From positions 1 through 12,741 of the forward strand of contig JAUNJL010000068.1 of the NCBI GenBank assembly GCA_030533315.1: 12,741 bases of DNA, given 5' to 3'. This stretch comes from Eubacteriales bacterium. GTDB lineage: Bacteria; Bacillota_A; Clostridia; Lachnospirales; Lachnospiraceae. Positions 1 to 7,162 of this stretch are shown here, piece by piece; the stretch's first letter is position 1; each line of letters begins with the position of its first letter. The notes under the pieces are model-generated. The model made no database searches. It was given only the letters and a program-made list of their open reading frames with translations, and was not told the DNA's origin. A program made the translations under genes and the position numbers.

Positions 1-50
1 ATAGCTTGTTTAAGTGCGCCATTTATTGGCTGTCCTCTACTTTCTTTCAC
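1..50 (-). CDS. Start of an unidentified minus-strand gene (partial)
   Basis: Reading leftward, a GTG codon at 50-48 follows a GGAGG motif (rc of 61-65) by about ten bases. The frame stays open to the window edge and gives MKESRGQPINGALKQA. The ATG that overlaps the GGAGG lies in another frame and meets a stop after nine codons, so GTG is the better start. A TATACT -10 with a TTGCAT -35 lies upstream on the same strand. Only 16 residues are visible and I do not recognise the family. The call rests on the ribosome binding site and promoter, not on homology. Confidence 0.35.
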   Translation of the reverse strand, partial: MKESRGQPINGALKQA

Positions 51-110
51 AGTAAAGAACCTCCATAAATAAAAGCGTAGATGGACGGAAATGCCACTTG
101 TCCTTTTATC

Positions 111-140
111 AGTATACTCCAGTCTCAAGGAGGGATGCAA
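111..140 (-). promoter_or_regulatory. Candidate promoter for the leftward partial gene
   Basis: On the minus strand, TTGCAT (rc of 135-140) is followed by 18 bases and then TATACT (rc of 111-116). The -10 matches consensus at 5 of 6 bases and the -35 at its first three. It lies about 60 bases before the proposed GTG start, back to back with the rightward promoter at 175-203. Confidence 0.4.
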
Positions 141-174
141 GAGGCGGCGAAACGGCTTCTCCCTTCTTTCTCCA

Positions 175-203
175 TTGTAAAATAAGGCGGCAGATGCTAT
201 AAT
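175..203 (+). promoter_or_regulatory. Sigma-A-type promoter of the DJ-1 family gene
   Basis: TTGTAA (175-180), a 17-base spacer and a perfect TATAAT (198-203). The -10 is preceded by TGC, giving an extended -10 (TGnTATAAT). Transcription should begin near 209-211 and leave a leader of about 100 bases before the start codon at 313. Confidence 0.75.
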
Positions 204-210
204 AGGTAGG

Positions 211-238
211 AAAAAGGGAGCCTGCCAGGGCGCTTTTT
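211..238 (+). other. Hairpin at the extreme 5' end of the DJ-1 gene transcript
   Basis: AAAAAG (211-216) pairs with CTTTTT (233-238). Inside, GCCT (220-223) pairs with GGGC (228-231, one G-U) around a four-base loop, with a small internal loop between the two stems. It would form at about +1, so it could protect the 5' end or act as a weak attenuator. The GC core is only four pairs, so a strong terminator is unlikely. Confidence 0.35.
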
Positions 239-246
239 GAGAAAAC

Positions 247-300
247 ATGAAGAAAAAAGATAGGAGATCCATGGAAAAATGGAGGTTTCCATGGGATTAG
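247..300 (+). CDS. Possible short upstream reading frame in the DJ-1 gene leader
   Basis: An open frame runs from ATG 247 to TAG 298-300 (MKKKDRRSMEKWRFPWD). An internal in-frame ATG at 271, preceded by TAGGAG, would give a nine-residue peptide with two tryptophans. Its stop codon overlaps the AGGAGGG ribosome binding site (299-305) of the next gene, so translating it would put a terminating ribosome on that site. The frame also coincides with a perfect inverted repeat. Such short frames arise by chance, and there is no homology evidence. Confidence 0.25.
   Translation: MKKKDRRSMEKWRFPWD
269..294 (+). promoter_or_regulatory. Perfect inverted repeat just upstream of the DJ-1 gene ribosome binding site
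   Basis: CCATGGAAA (269-277) and TTTCCATGG (286-294) are exact complements with an eight-base loop. The hairpin ends four bases before the AGGAGGG ribosome binding site. It could be a DNA operator or an RNA element affecting translation. The loop itself contains GGAGG. Confidence 0.5.
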
Positions 301-312
301 GAGGGAACAGAC

Positions 313-864
313 ATGGATAAAAAGGTGTATATTTTTTTTGCAGACGGATTTGAGGAGGTTGAGGGACTCACGGTGGTGGATCTGATGCGGAGAGCCGGGA
401 TCGAGATCGTGACGGTATCCATCAAGGATACAAGGGAGGTGACCAGCTCTCACAGCATCGCCCTCTTGACGGACAAGTGCTTCATGGACGTGGATTTTTC
501 CGATGGGGATATGCTGGTTCTGCCGGGAGGCCTGGGAGGGACAAAGCGTCTGGCTGCATGTGAGCCTCTGAGAGAGCTTCTGAAAAACTTCCATAATAAG
601 GGAGGGAAGGTCGCAGCGGTCTGCGCAGGACCTACCGTTCTTGCAGATCTGGGACTTTTGAAGGGCAGGCGGGCAACTGCTTATCCGTCCTGTATGGACG
701 GTCTGAAGGATGCCATCCCTTCGGAGGAAAAGGTTGTCGTTGATGGGAACGTGACCACCAGCCGGGGACTGGGGACGTCGATCGACTTTGCCCTTTCCCT
801 GATAGGCCAGCTTCTGGGAGAAGAAAAGGCAAAGGAGGTTGCGGCCTCCATCGTGTATGCCTGA
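313..864 (+). CDS. DJ-1/PfpI family protein
   Basis: A 183-residue protein of the DJ-1/ThiJ/YajL group, small cytosolic proteins with a class I glutamine-amidotransferase-like fold. Family members are reported as redox-sensing chaperones, glyoxalases or deglycases, and the true activity is disputed. Residues 5-20 carry the FADGFEEVE strand-turn whose Glu17 corresponds to Glu18 of human DJ-1. LPGG is at 70-73. The nucleophile elbow AAVCAGPT (101-108) places the reactive cysteine at Cys104. TSRGLGTSIDFAL (149-161) matches the conserved DJ-1 C-terminal motif. Length is normal for the family. The ATG follows AGGAGGG (299-305) by seven bases. It has its own promoter at 175-203 and lies 284 bases before tig, which has a separate promoter candidate, so it is probably monocistronic. 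Its exact substrate cannot be told from sequence. Confidence 0.93.
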   Translation: MDKKVYIFFADGFEEVEGLTVVDLMRRAGIEIVTVSIKDTREVTSSHSIALLTDKCFMDVDFSDGDMLVLPGGLGGTKRLAACEPLRELLKNFHNKGGKVAAVCAGPTVLADLGLLKGRRATAYPSCMDGLKDAIPSEEKVVVDGNVTTSRGLGTSIDFALSLIGQLLGEEKAKEVAASIVYA

Positions 865-959
865 TCGGAGAGGGCGGCGCACCCGTCCCAGCGGTGATGT
901 CCTGAGACGGCGATGAGCTGAATTTCCTATAAAAAATACTGGCGTTTTTGTTCCTCTTG

Positions 960-968
960 TGCTATACT
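960..968 (+). promoter_or_regulatory. Candidate extended -10 promoter of tig-clpP
   Basis: TGCTATACT is an extended -10 with 5 of 6 matches in the hexamer. The best -35 is weak (CTGGCG, 939-944, 18-base spacer), which an extended -10 can tolerate. An alternative is TTGTGC (957-962), 17 bases, TGTAAT (980-985). Either would give a leader of roughly 155-175 bases before tig. Confidence 0.45.
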
Positions 969-1010
969 ACTAAAATGACTGTAATTGTATGATGACGGAG
1001 GCGAGAGAGG

Positions 1011-1071
1011 GCGCTGTGTTTCCGGAGGGATTCCTGCTTTCGGTACCACGGCACAGCCGCAGCATCCTGCG
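1011..1071 (+). promoter_or_regulatory. Structured leader upstream of tig
   Basis: Two stems share sequence. GCG-CTGTG (1011-1018) can pair with CACAG-C-CGC (1052-1060, one bulged C). CGCAG (1058-1062) can form a tight four-base-loop hairpin with CTGCG (1067-1071). Both need the bases 1058-1060, so the two stems compete. I do not recognise a known riboswitch or protein-binding leader here, and no U-tract follows. Confidence 0.35.
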
Positions 1072-1148
1072 AACCGGCATAGAGCATAGACAGGAAAGAA
1101 AAAAGAGTGATAAGATATGACCTGGAAATTTAAGGAGGAACGCAACAA

Positions 1149-2435
1149 ATGAGCTTACAGGTAGAGAAAATGGAGAAAAACATGGCAAAGCTGACCATTG
1201 AGGTTTCCGCAGAGGATCTGGATCAGGCAATGGAAAGAGCTTACCATAAGGCAAAGGGCAGGATTTCCATCCCCGGTTTCCGAAGGGGAAAGGCACCGAG
1301 GAAGATGATCGAGAAGATGTACGGCAAGGGCGTGTTCATGGAGGATGCGGTAAACGCCATCATTCCTGAGCATTATTCCAAGGCGGTGGAGGAGTCCGAT
1401 CTGGAGATCGTTTCCCAGCCGGAGATCAACGTGGAGCAGATGGAGCCGGGAAAAGCTCTCATTTTCACTGCAGAGGTGGCAGTCAAGCCGGAGGTGACCC
1501 TTGGGGAATACAAGGGAGTTGAGGTTCCTGTCTCCGACGTGGCTGTGACAGACGAGGATGTGGACGCAGAGGTGAAGAAGGAGCAGGAGAAGAACTCCAG
1601 AACCATCGCTGTGGAGGATCGGGCAGCCGCAAAGGATGACATTGTGACCCTGGATTTTGAGGGCTTTGTAGATGGAGAGGCCTTTGAAGGCGGAAAGGGT
1701 ACCGATTATAGCCTTACCCTTGGATCTGGAACCTTTATCCCAGGCTTTGAGGATCAGCTGGTCGGCGCATCCGCAGGTGATCACGTGGAAGTGAACGTGA
1801 CCTTCCCGGAGGAGTACCAGGCGAAGGAGCTGGCCGGAAAGGCAGCCGTGTTCCAGTGTGATATCAAGAAGATCGAGACGAAGGAGCTTCCTGCGCTGGA
1901 TGATGATTTTGCAAAGGATGTTTCCGAGTTTGACACTTTGGAAGAGTACAAGGAGAGTGTAAGGAAGAGCCTGGCGGAGAAGAAGGAGAAGGCAGCCAGG
2001 ACCGCAAAGGAAAATGCGGCTATCGATAAGGTGATCGAGAATGCCCAGATGGATATTCCAGAGCCCATGATCCGCACGCAGAGCCGCCAGATGATGGACG
2101 ACTTTGCGCGGGGGATGCAGAGGCAGGGCCTGACCATGGAGCAGTATTTCCAGTTTACCGGTCTCAGTGCGGAGAAGATGCTGGAGGATACGAAGCCTCA
2201 GGCTTTGAAGAGAATCCAGACAAGACTGGTTCTGGAGGCCGTTGTGGCGGCAGAGCAGCTCCAGGCAGGTGAGGATGAGGTAGAGCAGGAGATCGCCAAG
2301 ATGGCCGAGATGTACAAGATGGAGCCTGACAAGGTGAAAGAGCTCCTTGGAGAGAAGGGCCTGGCTCAGATGAAGGAGGATCTGGCCGTTCAGAAGGCGG
2401 TTACACTCATTGCAGACACTGCAAAAGAGGTTTAA
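1149..2435 (+). CDS. tig: Trigger factor, ribosome-associated chaperone and prolyl isomerase
   Basis: A 428-residue trigger factor, the usual length. It docks at the ribosome exit tunnel, shields nascent chains and catalyses proline cis-trans isomerisation. The N-terminal ribosome-binding domain (about 1-115) contains the docking signature GFRRGKAP (43-50). The FKBP-type domain (about 160-245) includes [14 protein letters not shown] and the [13 protein letters not shown] segment. The C-terminal chaperone arms fill about 250-428 and are charged and helical. The start is taken at 1149 because TAAGGAGGAA (1131-1140) precedes it and the [11 protein letters not shown] start suits the family; Met8 and Met12 lack a ribosome binding site. 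The stop codon overlaps the earliest possible clpP start and lies 20 bases before the preferred one, so the two genes are probably co-transcribed and translationally coupled. No CtsR or CIRCE heat-shock operator is visible upstream. Confidence 0.98.
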   Translation: MSLQVEKMEKNMAKLTIEVSAEDLDQAMERAYHKAKGRISIPGFRRGKAPRKMIEKMYGKGVFMEDAVNAIIPEHYSKAVEESDLEIVSQPEINVEQMEPGKALIFTAEVAVKPEVTLGEYKGVEVPVSDVAVTDEDVDAEVKKEQEKNSRTIAVEDRAAAKDDIVTLDFEGFVDGEAFEGGKGTDYSLTLGSGTFIPGFEDQLVGASAGDHVEVNVTFPEEYQAKELAGKAAVFQCDIKKIETKELPALDDDFAKDVSEFDTLEEYKESVRKSLAEKKEKAARTAKENAAIDKVIENAQMDIPEPMIRTQSRQMMDDFARGMQRQGLTMEQYFQFTGLSAEKMLEDTKPQALKRIQTRLVLEAVVAAEQLQAGEDEVEQEIAKMAEMYKMEPDKVKELLGEKGLAQMKEDLAVQKAVTLIADTAKEV

Positions 2436-2455
2436 TGATCAGAAAAGAGGGAATT

Positions 2456-3037
2456 ATGAGCTTAGTACCATATGTCCTTGAACAGACAAGCAGAGGCGAA
2501 AGAAGCTACGACATCTATTCAAGGCTTTTGAAAGACAGAATCATCTTCCTGGGAGAAGAGGTGAATGACGTGACGGCCAGCCTTGTGGTGGCGGAGCTTC
2601 TCTTCCTGGAAGCGGAGGATCCCGGAAAAGACATCCAGCTGTATATCAACAGCCCTGGCGGTTCCGTGACGGCGGGCATGGCCATCTATGATACCATGCA
2701 GTACATCAAATGCGATGTATCCACCATCTGTCTCGGTATGGCGGCCAGTATGGGGGCGTTTCTGTTGGCTGGCGGTACGAAGGGCAAGCGTTTTGCACTC
2801 CCCAACTCCACGATCATGATCCATCAGCCCTCTGGCGGCGCTCAGGGTCAGGCGACGGAGATTCAGATCGTGGCGGATCACATTGCAAAGACCAAGAAAA
2901 CCTTGAATGAGATCCTTGCGGCAAACACCGGACAGCCTTACGAGGTTGTGGAGAAGGACACGGATCGGGACAATTATATGTCCGCAGAGGAAGCGAAGGC
3001 TTACGGTCTGATCGATGGTGTGGTGCAGCACAAATAA
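2456..3037 (+). CDS. clpP: ATP-dependent Clp protease proteolytic subunit
   Basis: A 193-residue ClpP serine protease. Fourteen subunits form a barrel that degrades proteins unfolded by ClpX or ClpC in the cytosol. The catalytic triad is visible: Ser98 in GMAASMG, His123 in MIHQP and Asp172 in DTDRD. The NSPGGS strand-turn (65-70) and the N-terminal axial-loop segment [13 protein letters not shown] are typical. The ATG at 2456 is preferred because [10 protein letters not shown] aligns with Bacillus ClpP (MNLIPTVIEQ) and AGAGGG (2446-2451) precedes it. An in-frame ATG at 2435, overlapping the tig stop and preceded by AGAGG, would add seven residues (MIRKEGI), so the true start needs protein data. 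It follows tig directly and is parted from clpX by two terminator-like hairpins, suggesting that protease and unfoldase are separately transcribed. Confidence 0.97.
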   Translation: MSLVPYVLEQTSRGERSYDIYSRLLKDRIIFLGEEVNDVTASLVVAELLFLEAEDPGKDIQLYINSPGGSVTAGMAIYDTMQYIKCDVSTICLGMAASMGAFLLAGGTKGKRFALPNSTIMIHQPSGGAQGQATEIQIVADHIAKTKKTLNEILAANTGQPYEVVEKDTDRDNYMSAEEAKAYGLIDGVVQHK

Positions 3038-3218
3038 TATGATTTGTGCTGTACGCTTCCGCAGCTTTGGCAGACATCCGCATTGGGGGCCGTCGCCCGG
3101 CAGGGGCTGTCCCTTCTGCCGCCGCAAAAGAGAATGGATCTGGTTCCCCGAAGCCGGTGGCTTGGCAGGGGCCGGGTCGGGAGGTCATTTGCGGCAGGTT
3201 CGCAGACGGCTGTCAGAA
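3038..3218 (+). other. GC-rich, hairpin-prone spacer after clpP with no supported gene
   Basis: This is the first part of the 340-base gap between clpP and clpX. It is visibly richer in G and C than the rest of the gap. CGGCAG-GGG (3098-3106) pairs with CCC-TT-CTGCCG (3111-3121), with two bulged or wobble-paired T residues. GGGC/GCCC (about 3087-3097) offers a competing small stem. Three overlapping rightward frames are open here (for example 3015-3257 and 3046-3318), but their products are low-complexity Gly/Pro/Arg-rich and start without good ribosome binding sites. I recognise no protein. It may be a structured 3' untranslated region, a small RNA or a decayed insertion. Confidence 0.4.
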
Positions 3219-3253
3219 ACAAAAGAAATCTCCTTACAGGGGCTTTCTTTTGT
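3219..3253 (+). terminator. Large terminator-like hairpin after clpP
   Basis: ACAAAAGAAA (3219-3228) pairs perfectly with TTTCTTTTGT (3244-3253). After a T/C mismatch, CTCC (3230-3233) pairs with GGGG (3239-3242, one G-U) around loop TTACA. The A-tract, GC core and T-rich descending arm suit an intrinsic terminator for tig-clpP, although the GC core is short. Confidence 0.6.
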
Positions 3254-3264
3254 GTGAAGGAAAA

Positions 3265-3296
3265 GGCTCCTGGAGATCAGGAGTCTTGTCTTGCTT
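3265..3296 (+). terminator. Second terminator-like hairpin before clpX
   Basis: GGCTCCTG (3265-3272) and CAGGAGTC (3278-3285) pair over eight positions with one wobble and a five-base loop. AAAA precedes the stem and TTGTCTTGCTT follows. It is a compact GC stem with a moderate U-rich tail. Together with the hairpin at 3219-3253 it probably insulates clpX from clpP. Confidence 0.55.
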
Positions 3297-3377
3297 AATG
3301 CGGGAATCTGAAAAATAGAAGGGATTGCCCTGTATCTATGCGAAATTTGGGAAAAAGAAAGGAAAAATAAGAAATCA

Positions 3378-4685
3378 ATGGCAGATAAAACAAGAGAGGG
3401 AAAAATAAGATGTTCCTTTTGCCATAAAAGCGAGGACCAGGTACGAAAGCTGATCGCCGGACCGGGAGGGGCCTACATCTGTGATGAATGTGTGGGCATC
3501 TGTGCGGAGATCATGGAGGAGGAATTTGGAGGCTACGAGCCGGAGGTTTCCTTCCAGGGCGATATCAATCTGATGAAGCCCGAGGAGATCCACGCCATCC
3601 TGGATGACTATGTCATCGGCCAGGACGAAGCGAAGAAGGTCCTCTCCGTGGCGGTGTACAACCACTACAAGAGGGTGACGGCTTCCAGGAGCCTGGATGT
3701 GGAGCTTCAAAAGAGCAACATCCTCATGCTGGGGCCCACGGGATCCGGAAAGACGCTGCTGGCCCAGACGCTGGCCAGGCTGCTGAACGTACCCTTTGCC
3801 ATAGCGGACGCCACCACGCTGACGGAGGCGGGCTATGTGGGAGAGGACGTGGAAAACATTCTCCTGAAGATCATTCAGGCGGCGGATTACGATGTGGAGA
3901 GGGCTCAGTATGGCATTATCTATATTGACGAGATCGATAAGATCACCAGGAAATCTGAGAATGTTTCCATCACCCGGGACGTATCGGGGGAGGGGGTTCA
4001 GCAGGCCCTTCTGAAGATCCTGGAGGGTACGGTGGCCAGCGTGCCTCCCCAGGGAGGGAGGAAGCATCCCCACCAGGAATTTATCCAGATCGATACCACC
4101 AACATCCTGTTTATCTGCGGAGGGGCTTTTGACGGCCTGGAGAAGATCATTGATGCCAGACAGGACACCAAGTCCATCGGCTTTGGCGCCGAGGTGGCGG
4201 CAAAGGAAGAGAAGAACGTGGGTGAGCTGTTCAAGAAGGTTATGCCGGAGGATCTGATCAAGTACGGACTGATCCCGGAGTTTGTGGGACGGGTGCCGGT
4301 GGTGGTGACCCTGGACGCTCTTGATGAGAATGCTTTGATCCGTATTCTGCGGGAGCCGAGAAACTCCCTTACCAGGCAGTATCACAAGCTGTTTGAGCTG
4401 GACGGAGTGGAGCTGGATTTTGACGAGGACGCCCTGGAGCTGATGGCCCGCCGTTCCCTGGAGAGAAAAACAGGGGCGAGAGGTCTCAGGGCCATTATGG
4501 AGGGTACTTTGATGGATCTGATGTACAAGGCTCCCTCGGACAGTACCATCCGCAAGTGCATCATAACAAAAGAGGTAGTGGAAGGCACCGGTGAGCCAGA
4601 GATCATCCGGGGAGAGGCCCCTGTCCAGGCTGCGGGCCGGAGAAGCACCCGAACGAGAAAAAAGGGCAAGCCGGAGACTGCCTGA
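3378..4685 (+). CDS. clpX: ATP-dependent Clp protease, ATP-binding subunit ClpX
   Basis: A 435-residue AAA+ unfoldase. ClpX hexamers recognise tagged substrates, unfold them and thread them into ClpP. The N-terminal zinc-binding domain has Cys12, Cys15, Cys35 and Cys38 (CSFC and CDEC). The AAA+ module shows Walker A GPTGSGKT (119-126), pore-1 loop GYVG (152-155), Walker B IIYIDEID (180-187), the RKH loop (228-230), the ClpP-docking loop with IGF (267-269) and a sensor-2 motif TGARGLR near 365-371. The C-terminal tail is strongly basic ([12 protein letters not shown]). Length is normal. The start fits the family N-terminus, but the nearest purine-rich site (AAGGA, 3359-3363) lies some 14 bases upstream, a poor ribosome binding site. 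No confident promoter is visible in 3297-3377. lon begins 25 bases downstream and is probably co-transcribed. Confidence 0.98.
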   Translation: MADKTREGKIRCSFCHKSEDQVRKLIAGPGGAYICDECVGICAEIMEEEFGGYEPEVSFQGDINLMKPEEIHAILDDYVIGQDEAKKVLSVAVYNHYKRVTASRSLDVELQKSNILMLGPTGSGKTLLAQTLARLLNVPFAIADATTLTEAGYVGEDVENILLKIIQAADYDVERAQYGIIYIDEIDKITRKSENVSITRDVSGEGVQQALLKILEGTVASVPPQGGRKHPHQEFIQIDTTNILFICGGAFDGLEKIIDARQDTKSIGFGAEVAAKEEKNVGELFKKVMPEDLIKYGLIPEFVGRVPVVVTLDALDENALIRILREPRNSLTRQYHKLFELDGVELDFDEDALELMARRSLERKTGARGLRAIMEGTLMDLMYKAPSDSTIRKCIITKEVVEGTGEPEIIRGEAPVQAAGRRSTRTRKKGKPETA

Positions 4686-4710
4686 CCAACATAGAAGGGA
4701 TTGACGATTC

Positions 4711-7032
4711 ATGAGTGATTCGATACACGTACTGCCGGCCATTGCCCTGCGGGGAACCACGATCCTTCCGGGGATGATCGCACACTTTGATGTGAGCCGG
4801 GAGCGGTCCATCAAGGCCATTGAGGCGGCCATGCTCCGGGATCAGAAGATCTTTCTGGTTACCCAGAAAAATCCACAGGTGGAGGATCCGGGGCTTCGGG
4901 ATCTTTACCAAATTGGGACCGTGGCCTACATCAAGCAGGTGGTGAAGCTTCCCAAGAATCTTCTCCGGGTGCTTGCGGAGGGATGGGAAAAGGGAGAGCT
5001 GATCAGCCTGGAGCAGGAGAAGCCGTATCTTCTTGCGGAGGCGGATCTTTTTGAAAAGGAAGACGTTTCCCTGCCGAAGCCTATGCTGGAAGCAATGTAC
5101 CGAAACATCCGTGAGCTTTTCCATCAATACTGCGAGGAGAGCGGAAAGATCAGCAAGGAGCTGGCTGCTCAGATTCTTGGGATCACGGAAGCGGAGGAGC
5201 TGATCGACCAGGTTGCGGTGAATTTGCCTCTGTCCTACCAGAACAAGCAGAAGCTGCTGGAGGCCATTTCCCTGGAGGAGAGATATGAGCTTCTGGGGAG
5301 GCTGATGGCAAATGAGATCGAGGTCCTTCACATTTCCAAGGAGCTTCAGAGGAAGCTGAAGGGCCGGATCGACAAAAACCAGAGAGAATACATTCTTCGG
5401 GAGCAGCTGAAGATGATCCGGGAGGAGCTGGGCGAGGACAACACCGCCGATGAGGCCATGGAGTTTCGCAAAAAGCTGGAGGAGCTGGAGGCGTCCCAGG
5501 AGGTCAAGGAAAAAATCGCAAGGGAGATCGACCGGTTTAAGGGGATGAACAACAACGGTGCGGAGATCACCGTGGTGAGAGGCTATATCGAGACCCTTTT
5601 GTCCCTCCCCTGGGACCGCCGCTCCACGGACAGCAATGATCTGACTAGGGCGTGGGAGATCCTTCAGGAGGGTCATTACGGGTTAAAAGAGGTGAAGGAG
5701 CGGATTATGGAGTTCCTGTCCGTGAGGAAGCTGACAGGGAAGGGAAAGAGCCCCATTCTCTGCCTGGTGGGACCGCCGGGCACGGGGAAGACCTCCATCG
5801 CCAGGTCTGTTGCGGAGGCTCTGAACAAGAAATATGTCCGCATCTGTCTGGGAGGAGTTCGGGACGAGGCTGAGATCCGAGGGCATCGGAAGACGTATGT
5901 GGGCTCCATGCCCGGGCGCATTACCGCGGCTCTGGCGCAGGCCGGCGTGGGAAATCCCCTGATGCTGCTGGACGAGATCGACAAAACCAGCAGCGATCAC
6001 AAGGGAGACACGGCATCGGCGCTTCTGGAGGTGCTGGATCCGGAGCAGAACAGCCGGTTCAACGACCATTACGTGGAGCTGCCCCAGGATCTTTCCGAGG
6101 TGCTTTTTATCGCCACGGCCAATGATGCCCACGGGATCCCCAGGCCTCTTCTGGACCGTATGGAGGTGCTGGAGATTCCGGGTTACACGGAAAACGAAAA
6201 GGAACATATCGCAAGGGAGCACCTCCTTCCCAAGCAGATGGAGATCAACGGGATTCCGCAGGGAAGCCTGACCATCCAGAAGGGCGCCATGCGCAGGATC
6301 ATCAACAATTACACGAAGGAAGCGGGAGTCCGCAGTCTGGAGCGATGTCTTGGCCGAATTTGCCGCAAAACGGCAAGAGCCCTTATGGAGGAGGGGAAGG
6401 AGACGGTCAATGTCACCGGAAAGACGCTTTCCCAGTACCTTGGCCAGGAAAAGTATAATTACATGATGGCAAACAAGAAGGACGAGATCGGCATTGCCAG
6501 AGGTCTTGCCTGGACACAGGTGGGAGGGGATACTCTCCAGATCGAGGTGAACGTCATGCCTGGAAAGGGGGAGCTGATGCTCACCGGCCAGCTGGGGGAC
6601 GTGATGAAGGAGTCCGCCCGGACGGGGATCAGCTACATCCGCTCCGTGGCAGATAAATATGGGATTTCTTCGGAGTTTTTCCGGGAAAATGATATCCACA
6701 TACATATTCCTGAGGGGGCTGTTCCGAAGGACGGGCCTTCCGCTGGGATCACCATGGCCACGGCTATGCTTTCTGCCATTGTGGAGGAGCCCGTTCGTTC
6801 GGATATCGCCATGACGGGGGAGATCACCCTGCGGGGAAGGGTTCTTCCCATCGGGGGTCTGAAGGAGAAGCTTTTGGCGGCGAAGTACGCCAGGCTGAAG
6901 GAGGTTCTGGTTCCCAAGGAGAACAAGGCGGATATCCGAGAGATGGATCAGGAGATTACGGAGGGCCTGAAGATCTCCTTCGTGGAAAACATGGGTGACG
7001 TCCTGGGAAGAGCCTTGGCGGAGCATAAGTAA
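4711..7032 (+). CDS. lon: ATP-dependent protease Lon (LonA type)
   Basis: A 773-residue LonA protease, a cytosolic hexamer that unfolds and degrades misfolded and regulatory proteins. The N-terminal substrate-binding domain covers about 5-205, followed by a helical, coiled-coil-like region (205-290). The AAA+ module has Walker A GPPGTGKT (354-361) and Walker B MLLDEID (418-424). The C-terminal protease domain holds the catalytic dyad Ser677 in PKDGPSAG and Lys720 in GGLKEK, spaced as in Escherichia coli (Ser679, Lys722). The soluble N domain and absence of membrane segments distinguish it from LonB. AGAAGGGA (4693-4700) lies ten bases before the ATG. It follows clpX by 25 bases. In Bacillus subtilis the order clpX-lonB-lonA-engB is known; here there is no lonB. 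A tandem repeat starts one base after the stop codon. Confidence 0.98.
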   Translation: MSDSIHVLPAIALRGTTILPGMIAHFDVSRERSIKAIEAAMLRDQKIFLVTQKNPQVEDPGLRDLYQIGTVAYIKQVVKLPKNLLRVLAEGWEKGELISLEQEKPYLLAEADLFEKEDVSLPKPMLEAMYRNIRELFHQYCEESGKISKELAAQILGITEAEELIDQVAVNLPLSYQNKQKLLEAISLEERYELLGRLMANEIEVLHISKELQRKLKGRIDKNQREYILREQLKMIREELGEDNTADEAMEFRKKLEELEASQEVKEKIAREIDRFKGMNNNGAEITVVRGYIETLLSLPWDRRSTDSNDLTRAWEILQEGHYGLKEVKERIMEFLSVRKLTGKGKSPILCLVGPPGTGKTSIARSVAEALNKKYVRICLGGVRDEAEIRGHRKTYVGSMPGRITAALAQAGVGNPLMLLDEIDKTSSDHKGDTASALLEVLDPEQNSRFNDHYVELPQDLSEVLFIATANDAHGIPRPLLDRMEVLEIPGYTENEKEHIAREHLLPKQMEINGIPQGSLTIQKGAMRRIINNYTKEAGVRSLERCLGRICRKTARALMEEGKETVNVTGKTLSQYLGQEKYNYMMANKKDEIGIARGLAWTQVGGDTLQIEVNVMPGKGELMLTGQLGDVMKESARTGISYIRSVADKYGISSEFFRENDIHIHIPEGAVPKDGPSAGITMATAMLSAIVEEPVRSDIAMTGEITLRGRVLPIGGLKEKLLAAKYARLKEVLVPKENKADIREMDQEITEGLKISFVENMGDVLGRALAEHK

Positions 7033-7162
7033 GACCGCGGGCAATAATAAGGAAGAAACACCTAAAGGTGTACCAGGATGCCCAAAGACCGTGGGCAATA
7101 AGGAGGAAACACCTAAAGGTGTACCAGGATGCCCAGAAACCGCGGGCAATAAAGGAGGAAAT
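7033..7162 (+). repeat. Tandem repeat of two and a half units between lon and engB
   Basis: Unit 1 (7033-7086, 54 bases) and unit 2 (7087-7137, 51 bases) are near-identical. A third partial unit (7138-7162) ends at the engB start codon. Each unit has a GG(C/T)GGTC-complement start (accgygggcaat), a Shine-Dalgarno-like AAGGA(A/G)GAAA, and in the full units a palindrome ACACCT-AA-AGGTGT (7058-7071 and 7109-7122). Unit lengths are multiples of three and a frame stays open through them, so the repeat reads in phase with engB (repeated motif EETPKGVPGCP). Only the last copy's AAAGGAGG (7151-7158) is placed to serve a start codon. It looks like an unequal duplication or a copy of a dispersed intergenic repeat. 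Confidence 0.85.

Noticed and set aside
969..1148. CtsR or HrcA (CIRCE) operators controlling tig-clpP
   Set aside because: I searched by eye for the GGTCAAA direct repeat and for TTAGCACTC and found neither here nor before clpX.
3015..3318. Overlapping small rightward frames after clpP
   Set aside because: The products are low-complexity, start inside or beside clpP without good ribosome binding sites, and contain a terminator-like hairpin.
3375..4832. A 485-codon leftward open frame opposite clpX
   Set aside because: It is a shadow of the fully conserved clpX coding sequence, with no ribosome binding site or homology signal.
6995..7162. An N-terminal extension of EngB by 56 residues
   Set aside because: It starts with GTG inside lon and consists mostly of translated tandem repeat. 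The family N-terminus and a proper ribosome binding site fall at 7163.
7033..7162. A CRISPR-like array
   Set aside because: The units are directly contiguous without variable spacers, and there are only two and a half copies.
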